A stretch of DNA of 5,668 nt from Candidatus Aminicenantota bacterium (lineage in GTDB: Bacteria; Acidobacteriota; Aminicenantia; Aminicenantales; Aminicenantaceae). The stretch covers positions 1 through 5,668 of the forward strand of contig DAOWCB010000107.1 in the NCBI GenBank assembly GCA_030633795.1. Direction: 5' to 3'. A program made the translations under genes and the position numbers. Of the stretch, positions 1-5,668 are shown piece by piece (position 1 is the stretch's first letter; the number at the start of each line of letters is the position of its first letter). Under the pieces are notes generated by a model. The model was not told the DNA's origin. It saw nothing but the letters and a program-made list of their open reading frames with translations, and ran no database searches.

Positions 1-807
1 ATTTCCGGTTTTAGCCATGTGTTTGAGTTCAACTCCAGATCGAACCTGGTGGATAATCGAACTCTTCGTGGTTGGCATCAGTCGGATGTTGGCCCGCGGG
101 ACCTTGATCGAAACCTTTGTCAAGACCTTGGGCAAATCCTCGGTTTCTGTTTCCCGCGTTTCTTCAGTCGTGGCTGCCTCATCTGTTTGGGCTTCTTTCT
201 GTTCCACCGTCTCGGTTATTTCTGGATTCTCTTCCTTATGAGTCTCCGTTCTCTCATTCAGAATTTCCGGTTCCTCTTTTACTTGTTCTTGTTGCACGAC
301 CTCTTCTGCATTTTCCTCAAGTGCCTGTTCCTGTTGGGTCTGCTTTTCCTGTTTTTCTTTTTCCATCTCGTTCAGCAAATTTCTCAGTCCGTCCAACTCT
401 TTTTTCAAATCCTGCATTTCCTTTTCTTCGGGATCGGAATTTTTTGCTTCTGAAAGTTGCTCAGCTGTTTCTTCTAGGCTTTCTGGCTCATCCGGAGGAA
501 TTTCCTTGATGATTTCAACCCTGTGGCTGTCGATAAAACCGGTAACTTGGGAACCTCTCTTTTTGGAAAGATAAGAAATGTACAACCATTTGGTGGTTTT
601 CTTCCCCGATTGGAACAGGGTCACGGTCGTTCCTCTGGGAATGGAATCGATGACGATACTGTGTTGGCTGGCCTCGAGAAAAATTTCTGCCTCATTGGCG
701 ATGACTTCGGCTTTTAGGGTTTCCGCTGTTTCTTTGTGATATATGGCAGATAAAACAGAAGGAAACAAAAGAGCCAAAAAAGCTGCAATAAACAATGCTT
801 TTTTCAT
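1..807 (-). CDS. Exported protein with two SH3-like domains and a Glu-rich linker (3' end cut by window)
   Basis: The frame is open from ATG at 807 to the window edge, giving 269 residues and no stop. Residues 1-21 are a Sec signal peptide (MKK, hydrophobic core, VLSA cleavage region), so the protein is exported. Residues about 30-102 resemble a bacterial SH3 domain, with hydrophobic strands, an RGTTVTLF turn, KWLYISY and the closing GFIDSHRV. Residues 102-224 form a linker of about 31% Glu without any aromatic residue. Within it, M131, L134, L138, L141, L145 and M148 follow 3-4 spacing, as in a short coiled coil. A second SH3-like domain begins near 231, with the typical ANIRLMPTTKSSII pattern, and is cut off. 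In this family such domains often bind cell wall or protein ligands; the target here is unknown. A good Shine-Dalgarno sequence supports the start. The exported SH3 protein call is firm; its function is open. Confidence 0.85.
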   Translation of the reverse strand, partial: MKKALFIAAFLALLFPSVLSAIYHKETAETLKAEVIANEAEIFLEASQHSIVIDSIPRGTTVTLFQSGKKTTKWLYISYLSKKRGSQVTGFIDSHRVEIIKEIPPDEPESLEETAEQLSEAKNSDPEEKEMQDLKKELDGLRNLLNEMEKEKQEKQTQQEQALEENAEEVVQQEQVKEEPEILNERTETHKEENPEITETVEQKEAQTDEAATTEETRETETEDLPKVLTKVSIKVPRANIRLMPTTKSSIIHQVRSGVELKHMAKTGN

Positions 808-811
808 GGTT

Positions 812-820
812 CCTCACCTT
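812..820 (-). promoter_or_regulatory. Ribosome binding site of the SH3-domain gene
   Basis: On the minus strand AAGGTGAGG lies just before the ATG at 807, with AACC (4 nt) between its GAGG and the start. It fixes the start codon. Its first base is also the last base of the inverted repeat at 820-851, so a leader hairpin would end exactly where this site begins. Confidence 0.65.
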
Positions 821-851
821 AACCTGGGTAATTCATAAATTATCCAGGTTA
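820..851 (-). promoter_or_regulatory. Long inverted repeat next to the SH3 gene ribosome binding site (candidate operator or leader hairpin)
   Basis: On the plus strand the arms AACCTGGGTAATT (821-833) and AATTATCCAGGTT (838-850) are complementary at 12 of 13 positions around a CATA loop, and the pair 820/851 extends the stem to 14. The one imperfect pair is 828/843: G-U in plus-strand RNA but C-A in the minus-strand message. The repeat sits in the leader directly upstream of the Shine-Dalgarno sequence. It could be a DNA operator for a dimeric regulator or an RNA structure affecting translation or stability. The pairing is seen; the role is inferred. Confidence 0.45.
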
Positions 852-883
852 CCCTGAATTTCGGTACGTCCCTGATTTCAATG

Positions 884-892
884 CATATAGCA
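884..892 (-). promoter_or_regulatory. Possible extended -10 promoter element for the SH3 gene
   Basis: The minus strand reads TGC followed by TATATG, matching an extended -10 element (TGn plus 4 of 6 bases of TATAAT). There is no good -35 hexamer upstream; a run of seven T (905-911 on the opposite strand) occupies that area. The element lies inside a small perfect dyad, AATGC-ATATA-GCATT (880-894). Initiation here would give a leader of about 70 nt containing the hairpin at 820-851. This is a weak call from motif matching only. Confidence 0.22.
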
Positions 893-995
893 TTAAATCC
901 CGTTAAAAAAATCATGTTTATGAATAATTCAGTTTGATATATCTAAGGTGTATTATGTTTCTGCATAATGGTCAATCGCCCCATCGGATGATAAT

Positions 996-1018
996 GGGGG
1001 TGAAATTTTCTCACCCCC
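996..1018 (-). terminator. GC-rich hairpin, probable terminator of the kinase-cyclase unit (no U-tract)
   Basis: GGGGGTGA (996-1003) and TCACCCCC (1011-1018) pair perfectly over 8 bp around a 7-nt loop. Reading in the direction of the cyclase gene, the hairpin comes about 110 nt after its stop and is followed by ATTATCATCC, not a run of U. It is therefore not a textbook Rho-independent terminator. It could be a weak terminator, a 3'-end stabilising hairpin after Rho-dependent termination, or part of the next gene's control region. Confidence 0.4.
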
Positions 1019-1128
1019 CAGAAACTTGATAATCAGCGAGAAGTGAGCTGAGCATAAAGATTAGAAAATCGGATGGAGTTTTCCTTTGATGTTATGAGCT
1101 GTGTAATAGCATTTGGGATCGCTGGCAA

Positions 1129-1932
1129 TTATCGGACTGCGAAGACGCGGGCAGGAGAGCCCGTCCCTTCCTTGATCAACATCGGGATAACGTATAGGAT
1201 TGCTCCTGAGGCTGGTAGTTGATCCAAGTTGGCGATATTTTCGAGGGCGAGTTTATCGGCAGCAAACAGAACTTGATGCACTTTGAAATCTTTGGATTTC
1301 CCATAATCTATGCTGGGCGTGTCGATGGCGATCCCTGTAATATTTCTGTTTGTTATTAAAAATTTGACCGATTCCACCGAAAATCCCGGGAAATTAAGCT
1401 CTGGAAGGGATGCAACCCCTTGTTTATCGGTGCCCAGAACTTTCTTTTTATCTGGATAATATTGTGTGCCGATTCCGGTATACATGATGATCCAAGCCTT
1501 ATCCGGGATTCCGCCGAAATCTTTTTCCCAGGAAATAATATCACCAACAGAAAGGAGATAATCCCTGTTTTTTTCGCATTTTTTTGTGACATCGAGCTTG
1601 ACTGCTGGTCCTATCCATTCCCCCAGTGGGATCTGGTCAATGGTCCGTCCATTTTGAGAAAAATGGATCGGCGCATCAGCATGTGTTCCTCCGTGTTCAG
1701 AGGCGCTGAATTCATTCGAGGCATACCACCATCCTCCTTCTGAAACTTCCCAAGATACCTTTTCGAGGTGAAAGGATTTGGCAGTGGGCCAATAAATGGT
1801 ATTTTTTTCATAGGGATAGGTCATATCTAGCAGCTTTTTGTTATTTTCTTGAGAGTTGAGGGATGTTGTGATCAATATGCAAGTCATCAGAAAAACAAAG
1901 CAATTTTTAAAAGAGCCGATGTTTGATTTCAT
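1129..1932 (-). CDS. Secreted cyclase-family (KynB/isatin hydrolase-like) metal-dependent hydrolase
   Basis: A complete protein of 267 residues. Residues 1-27 form a signal peptide, so the mature enzyme of about 240 residues, near normal family length, should act outside the cytoplasm. The signature HGGTHADAPIH (80-90) supplies the metal ligands H80, H84 and D86, with H90 as the expected catalytic histidine. H219 and E231 show the 12-residue spacing of the remaining ligands in bacterial kynurenine formamidase. IDTPSID (203-209) and GSPARVFA (258-265) are also family motifs. Members hydrolyse amide or lactam bonds such as N-formylkynurenine or isatin. The substrate cannot be read here, and no tryptophan-catabolism gene is nearby, so kynB is not assigned. 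The ATG at 1932 is chosen over an in-frame TTG at 1935 because AGGAGG lies 7 nt upstream. The gene follows the kinase by 27 bp and is probably cotranscribed with it. Confidence 0.9.
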   Translation of the reverse strand: MKSNIGSFKNCFVFLMTCILITTSLNSQENNKKLLDMTYPYEKNTIYWPTAKSFHLEKVSWEVSEGGWWYASNEFSASEHGGTHADAPIHFSQNGRTIDQIPLGEWIGPAVKLDVTKKCEKNRDYLLSVGDIISWEKDFGGIPDKAWIIMYTGIGTQYYPDKKKVLGTDKQGVASLPELNFPGFSVESVKFLITNRNITGIAIDTPSIDYGKSKDFKVHQVLFAADKLALENIANLDQLPASGAILYVIPMLIKEGTGSPARVFAVR

Positions 1933-1938
1933 CAAAAA

Positions 1939-1945
1939 CCCTCCT
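1939..1945 (-). promoter_or_regulatory. Strong ribosome binding site of the cyclase gene
   Basis: The minus strand carries AGGAGGG, with the core AGGAGG 7 nt before the ATG at 1932. It lies inside the 27-bp gap after the kinase stop (TAA, 1962-1960). It decides between the ATG and the adjacent in-frame TTG codon at 1935. It also suggests the cyclase is translated independently and well from the shared message. Confidence 0.75.
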
Positions 1946-1959
1946 GCAAAAAAATCCCC

Positions 1960-4900
1960 TTATAGCTTTTTTAGAGCAGCTAAGCGGGCTTTGGCATCGT
2001 CGACTTCTGGCATCCCAGGGTCGGCATTTTTCCAGAGGTCGAGAAAACGCTCGAAGTGTTCGATGGCCCTTTCCTTTTGGCCCTGTTGCTCAAAAATCTT
2101 TCCCAGTGAGTACAAGCTTATGGCGTAAATATCTCCATTCCCGATTCGTCCCAGGTGAAGAGACAGGATTTTTTCAAACTCTCCCTGTGCGCTGAACAGG
2201 TTCTCCTCCTTGTAATAAGCCTGAGCAAGGGCGAAAATAAAATAAGCCTGAATTCGGGGGAAATTATCTTCGGGTGCATACAAGGATTGCACGGCTTGAC
2301 GCAACTTCTGAATGGATTCCGAAAAATTTCCTCTTTCGAATGCGATCATGCCCAACAGGTGATCATGGAATTTGATGAGTTTTTTGTGCATCCATGTCGG
2401 GATCGATTTTTTTATTTCTTCTGCCATTCTTGAAGCTTCATCATAGGATTTCATCTGAGCGTGGGCTATGCCTTTGGCATACAAAGCCATGATTTGTCGC
2501 GATATGCTTTCGGCTTTTTGCGCGCCTTCTTCGACGATGGTAAAATCTTCCAGGGCTAGCTGTGATTGTTTCGTCCTGAGATAGAGAAGGGCAATTTGCT
2601 CATGGAGGACGGGTTTTTTCAGGAATTCCGTTTCCGCTTCTTTGAATTTTCCCTGTAGCATATACAGATTGGTCATGTTCAATCTGCGGTCGGTGCTTCC
2701 CTCTTGCATCTTTTGGTACTGGCTTCGCGCGTGTTCCAATTCGCCTTTCAACAGGGAGATATGCCCCATGAGAATATCATATGTAAGCTTGCGGTTTGGA
2801 TCCAGAGAAAGTATCTTTTCCAAATTGCCTTGGGCCTGATCATATTTTCCCTTGTAAAGGTAAACGTTGTATTGCTTCAGCAAGAAATCGATATTGTCAG
2901 GATTTCTGCGGAGATATCTTTCTATTACCTGATCGGCCTTGTCATACAATCCCATGGCTTCATAGGTTTCGATGAGATTCCATGTGCCGAGGCGGTCGTC
3001 TGGGTCGTTTTTAATTTTTGTCTCATAGAGTGCAACGGCTTTGTCAAACTCTTCAAGTTCAAAATATAAGATTCCTAAATTTGTGTTGCCGATGGTATCA
3101 TCGGGGTACAAATCCAATAATTTCTTGTAGGCCTCCATCGCCTTGTCATAACTTTTTTCCCAAGATTTGTAGTAATCTGCTTCGATCGTGTATCGTTCTC
3201 TTTCCGACACCTTGTCTCTGAGGTCGAAGGCTTTTGTGATGGCCTCCAGTTTTGCCGGCCGGAGGCCCAGGTTGCTAAAAGCCATGGCTACGGATCTCCA
3301 TGCCATGCCAAACTCTGGATCGATTTCGAGAGCTTTTTGCATCGTACCGATGCTTCGCCAGTAATCTGTCTGGAGGTGATAGGTTCGTGCTTCGCTGTAG
3401 AGTTTGTATGCTTCGGGAGAACTGGTGGTGATCGTCTCAATCCTGCTGTCGGTGTCGGCTGTGATCTCTTCCTCGGTTAGTTCGAAATGCGCCTTTATTC
3501 TTCGGGTCAGTTCATCCACCATGGTGTAAAAGCTTCTTTCACCGATCCCCTCGACGCTTTCCGATCCGAAAAGCTCGCCGGTACGGCCGTCTTGCAGGGT
3601 TGTGTTGATCCGGAATGTATCTCCTGCCTTGGTAAAATTCCCCACAAGAATCCTGTCTGTACGTCCGCGGCTTGCCACTTCCCTTAAAACCTCCGAGGAA
3701 TAGGTTGTTGCTTCCAACTGGTTCAACCTGTCGAGAATGTTATACAGGACTTCCCCGCTTACAACTCGAATGAGCTTGGACTGGGAAAGGTCTGTGATCA
3801 GCAAATCCGCCAGAGCCGTTCGCCAGTGGTCCAGGCTTTCTTCTCCTGTGTTATTTTTAAAATACATGACTACGAGCGAGGGTTTGTCAGAGGGGGGAAG
3901 CATGGCCTCTCTTTGAGGAAGAAGTTGCCAGACGACCACTGCTATGACGGCCAAGGCCAGGACAGCCAACAGGGGTATCACCGCTTTTTTTGGCTTGAAG
4001 CTTACGGTGATCTCCTTTTCAGTAATCGGCGTCCTTTTGGGCAAAACTCTCTCTGTTGTAGGAAGACCCTCTTCCATCGCCTTCAGCTCTGCTAGAAGCT
4101 TGTCGATGCTCTGGAATCGTTCCTCTCGTTTTTTTTTGAGACAGGTCAATATGATTTGGCTAAGATCTTCTGGAATTTGCGGGTTTAACTTGGCAGGATC
4201 CGGGGGTTTTTCGCTTTTGTGCTTCATGGCAATGCTGATCGGTGTTTCTCCCTCGAACGGGATCTTTCCAGTCAACATCTCGAACAGGATGATTCCCAAT
4301 GAATAGATGTCCGAGCGTTGGTCGACCTCCCGGAATTCTGTCTGCTCCGGAGACATGTATTCCGGCGTGCCGATCATGACTCCAGGCCGGGTAGTACCCT
4401 TGGACTCAAGAGAGCGGGCAATCCCAAAATCCATGATCCTGGCATTTCCCTGTTTGTCGATCATGATGTTCTGGGGTTTGAGGTCGCGATGGACCACCCC
4501 CAATCTGTGGGCTTCGTTCAATCCATCGCAGATCTGCTTGGCGATACTGACGGCCGTTCCCACGGATAATTGCTTGGTCATCCTTATCACGCCTTTAAGG
4601 GTTTCCCCCGGCACGTATTCCATGGTTATGTAATGTGTTCCCGATTCCTCACTGAGGTGGTACATCCGGCAGACATTTTTGTGGGATATTTTCCGGGCCA
4701 TCTTCAACTCGTTGCCGAATCGTTCGATGGTGTTGCTGTCGGCGATCTCAGGCCTTATGAGCTTTAGAGCCACCTCTTCGTTGATCTTTTTATCCAAAAC
4801 CCTGTAAACTCGGCCCATGCCACCTTTTCCCAGCTCTTCGATGATCTCATAGCGTTCGGCAAACATGGCTCCCCTCTCCAGTTCCAAAATCGGAGTTTCG

Positions 4901-5013
4901 AGCGTCAATGTTTTGGCCAACGGGATTTTATCGGGAGACAATAAAGGTATTCCACAGTTGCCGCAATAGGAGGTGTTTGCGGGATTGTCATACTTGCATT
5001 TTGGGCATTTCAT
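1960..5013 (-). CDS. Membrane-bound Hanks-type Ser/Thr protein kinase with zinc ribbon, TolB-like and TPR domains
   Basis: A complete protein of 1017 residues. A zinc ribbon opens it (C3, C6, C17, C20). The PknB-like kinase domain spans about 55-312: glycine loop GKGGMG (62-67), ATP-binding K84, probable helix-C E102, catalytic HRDLKPQN (175-182, D177), DFG (195-197), SPE (221-223) and D235. All key residues are present, so it should phosphorylate Ser/Thr; T207 and T208 are likely activation-loop sites. A single membrane span follows at about 344-366. Residues about 378-512 resemble the TolB-N/FlgO-like domain found in bacterial sensor proteins, and about 530-1010 is a TPR superhelix, clearest at 613-740 and 880-993. 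With the kinase cytoplasmic, the TolB-like and TPR parts should be extracytoplasmic and sense a protein or ligand. The ATG at 5013 keeps the zinc ribbon intact, although its Shine-Dalgarno sequence is weak (GAAGAA, 9 nt upstream). Ligand and targets are unknown. Confidence 0.93.
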   Translation of the reverse strand: MKCPKCKYDNPANTSYCGNCGIPLLSPDKIPLAKTLTLETPILELERGAMFAERYEIIEELGKGGMGRVYRVLDKKINEEVALKLIRPEIADSNTIERFGNELKMARKISHKNVCRMYHLSEESGTHYITMEYVPGETLKGVIRMTKQLSVGTAVSIAKQICDGLNEAHRLGVVHRDLKPQNIMIDKQGNARIMDFGIARSLESKGTTRPGVMIGTPEYMSPEQTEFREVDQRSDIYSLGIILFEMLTGKIPFEGETPISIAMKHKSEKPPDPAKLNPQIPEDLSQIILTCLKKKREERFQSIDKLLAELKAMEEGLPTTERVLPKRTPITEKEITVSFKPKKAVIPLLAVLALAVIAVVVWQLLPQREAMLPPSDKPSLVVMYFKNNTGEESLDHWRTALADLLITDLSQSKLIRVVSGEVLYNILDRLNQLEATTYSSEVLREVASRGRTDRILVGNFTKAGDTFRINTTLQDGRTGELFGSESVEGIGERSFYTMVDELTRRIKAHFELTEEEITADTDSRIETITTSSPEAYKLYSEARTYHLQTDYWRSIGTMQKALEIDPEFGMAWRSVAMAFSNLGLRPAKLEAITKAFDLRDKVSERERYTIEADYYKSWEKSYDKAMEAYKKLLDLYPDDTIGNTNLGILYFELEEFDKAVALYETKIKNDPDDRLGTWNLIETYEAMGLYDKADQVIERYLRRNPDNIDFLLKQYNVYLYKGKYDQAQGNLEKILSLDPNRKLTYDILMGHISLLKGELEHARSQYQKMQEGSTDRRLNMTNLYMLQGKFKEAETEFLKKPVLHEQIALLYLRTKQSQLALEDFTIVEEGAQKAESISRQIMALYAKGIAHAQMKSYDEASRMAEEIKKSIPTWMHKKLIKFHDHLLGMIAFERGNFSESIQKLRQAVQSLYAPEDNFPRIQAYFIFALAQAYYKEENLFSAQGEFEKILSLHLGRIGNGDIYAISLYSLGKIFEQQGQKERAIEHFERFLDLWKNADPGMPEVDDAKARLAALKKL

Positions 5014-5038
5014 CTTGAGGCGTTCTTCAGATTAATCC

Positions 5039-5067
5039 ATAATAGACCCAAATCGAGAAACTGTCAA
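5039..5067 (-). promoter_or_regulatory. Near-consensus sigma70 promoter for the kinase gene
   Basis: The minus strand has a perfect -35 hexamer TTGACA (5067-5062), a 17-bp spacer, and a -10 hexamer TATTAT (5044-5039) matching 5 of 6 bases of TATAAT. Initiation would fall near 5032, leaving a leader of about 18-19 nt before the ATG at 5013. It lies wholly in the gap after the LolA-like gene, so the kinase and cyclase can be expressed independently of it. No operator-like repeat overlaps it. Confidence 0.72.
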
Positions 5068-5101
5068 AGGGAAACGAGTAGGAAAATCTTCTTTTGTGTT
5101 A

Positions 5102-5668
5102 CTACTCCATGATGAACAGGGAATCTTCTAATCCTGTGTTGTATTGGACATCGGTAATGGTGAGTATGCGTGATTCCGCTCCGTTTATGTACGTGGTGAT
5201 TTTGTGCGCGATCAAAAGCCCGTGGACTTTTTTATAATCTGAGGGGAATTGTTCAAATTCCATATCTCCCATCTCCGAGCTGACCGTCCCCGTTGATTTT
5301 GTGTTGAGATAGGTTGCACAATCCACATAAAGAGTCAATTTAAAACCATCGGCATAGGTTTGCTCTACGACATAATGGTCTTTACCTTCCAGAGTTTCCT
5401 TTCCCTTATATGCAAAGGATATCCCATATTTTTCCGGATTAAAGGTGGCATCTCTAGGCAATGCGTCTCTTTTCATGCTCAATGCATCGTTTGCAGGCAT
5501 TTCTTCGGTTGCGCCGGTCTGGGGATTGGTCCACCAGGCCATGTTTCCATCATAAGCCTGGGTGATGACCATACCCATCAACTCGATATCCAGACGCATT
5601 TTGCTGGGCTCTTTTCTGTAAATCGTTATCTCACCGCTGAGCCCTTGCTGGATCAATTCAATCGTGCC
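5102..5668 (-). CDS. LolA-like outer-membrane lipoprotein-sorting protein (5' end cut by window)
   Basis: The frame is open to the window edge and gives the C-terminal 188 residues, ending in tandem stops TAG TAA (5104-5099). The visible part starts GTIELIQQGLSGEITIYRKE and continues KMRLDIELMGMVITQAYDG, AWWTNPQTG and later YADGFKLTLYVD. This is the beta-strand pattern of periplasmic LolA-like lipoprotein-sorting proteins, in which a half-open beta barrel wraps a concave hydrophobic face and handles lipoproteins or other lipidic ligands. The signal peptide expected for the family would be in the missing N-terminus. An apparent start at 5656 is an internal TTG (Leu), not the true start. In Acidobacteria-like genomes such proteins occur in many copies, so a housekeeping LolA role cannot be assumed. 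The kinase starts 88 bp downstream with its own promoter; read-through is possible because no terminator hairpin is seen between them. Confidence 0.75.
   Translation of the reverse strand, partial: GTIELIQQGLSGEITIYRKEPSKMRLDIELMGMVITQAYDGNMAWWTNPQTGATEEMPANDALSMKRDALPRDATFNPEKYGISFAYKGKETLEGKDHYVVEQTYADGFKLTLYVDCATYLNTKSTGTVSSEMGDMEFEQFPSDYKKVHGLLIAHKITTYINGAESRILTITDVQYNTGLEDSLFIME

Larger units (their letters stand above)
808..1128. other. 321-bp intergenic region rich in inverted repeats, no gene seen
   Basis: No convincing ORF or RNA gene is visible between the cyclase stop and the SH3 gene start. From the cyclase side it holds about 110 bp without recognisable features, then a GC-rich hairpin (996-1018) with a competing pairing (979-984 with 994-999). 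An AT-rich stretch with several small dyads follows: ATTATG/CATAAT at 952-969, the palindrome GATATATC at 936-943, TGAAT-A-ATTCA at 921-931 and AATGC/GCATT at 880-894. Last come the long repeat at 820-851 and the ribosome binding site. The layout fits a terminator for the upstream unit followed by a promoter and control region for the SH3 gene. Several of the short dyads could be chance in AT-rich DNA. Confidence 0.6.

Noticed and set aside
19..453. Plus-strand ORF of 144 codons rich in Phe and Leu
   Set aside because: It is the antisense shadow of the Glu/Lys-rich SH3 protein; GAA and AAA codons read backwards give TTC and TTT. The minus-strand frame has a signal peptide, SH3 pattern and ribosome site.
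1861..1932. Lipoprotein signal in the cyclase (Cys18 in LMTC)
   Set aside because: The cysteine lies inside the hydrophobic core with Thr at -1 and Met at -2, which does not fit a lipobox; a normal signal peptide is more likely.
1933..1935. TTG as the cyclase start, giving one extra residue
   Set aside because: The next codon is ATG, with better spacing (7 nt) from AGGAGG.
2900..3200. Repeated short sequence around CCTTGTCATA as a possible DNA repeat
   Set aside because: The copies encode the recurring YDKA motif of successive TPRs and are explained by protein-level repetition.
3944..4306. Plus-strand ORF of 120 codons opposite the kinase domain
   Set aside because: It lies wholly antisense to the kinase catalytic domain, whose motifs are intact, and its product resembles no family I recognise. 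The other plus-strand ORFs over 1960-5013 are rejected for the same reason.
5014..5101. Terminator between the LolA-like gene and the kinase
   Set aside because: No stable stem followed by a U-run is visible; the gap is accounted for by tandem stops and the sigma70 promoter.
5654..5656. TTG as the start of the LolA-like gene
   Set aside because: The frame stays open to the window edge, the upstream residues GTIE fit the family pattern, and there is no signal peptide after this codon.

Overview
The window looks like a piece of a bacterial chromosome with moderate GC content (judged by eye at roughly the mid-40s percent). All four genes lie on the minus strand, so transcription runs from high to low coordinates. 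A large Hanks-type kinase with a zinc ribbon, one membrane span, a TolB-like domain and TPR repeats, beside a LolA-like protein and a secreted cyclase-family enzyme, resembles gene content I associate with Acidobacteriota and Candidatus Aminicenantes. That placement is a guess from domain architecture; no marker gene is present.

Layout in transcription order: (1) 5668-5102, the C-terminal 188 residues of a LolA-like outer-membrane lipoprotein-sorting protein, whose start lies outside the window. (2) An 88-bp gap with a near-consensus sigma70 promoter (TTGACA, 17 bp, TATTAT). (3) 5013-1960, a complete 1017-residue serine/threonine protein kinase. (4) After only 27 bp, which hold a strong Shine-Dalgarno sequence, 1932-1129, a signal-peptide-bearing metal-dependent hydrolase of the cyclase/KynB family with a complete active-site pattern. 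(5) A 321-bp gap rich in inverted repeats, with a probable terminator hairpin near 996-1018 and a long dyad (820-851) against the next gene's ribosome binding site. (6) 807-1, the N-terminal 269 residues of an exported protein with two bacterial SH3-like domains joined by a very Glu-rich linker; its C-terminus is outside the window.

The kinase and cyclase very probably form one transcription unit from the promoter at 5039-5067. The LolA-like gene may read through into it, since no terminator is visible between them. The SH3 gene probably has its own regulation. All four products belong to the envelope: one LolA-like protein (localisation inferred from its family), one membrane-spanning kinase with a large predicted extracytoplasmic region, and two proteins with signal peptides. 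A plausible reading is an envelope-sensing kinase with secreted partners, but only the gene order and the kinase-cyclase spacing directly support a link. I see no mobile element, CRISPR array, tRNA or rRNA.
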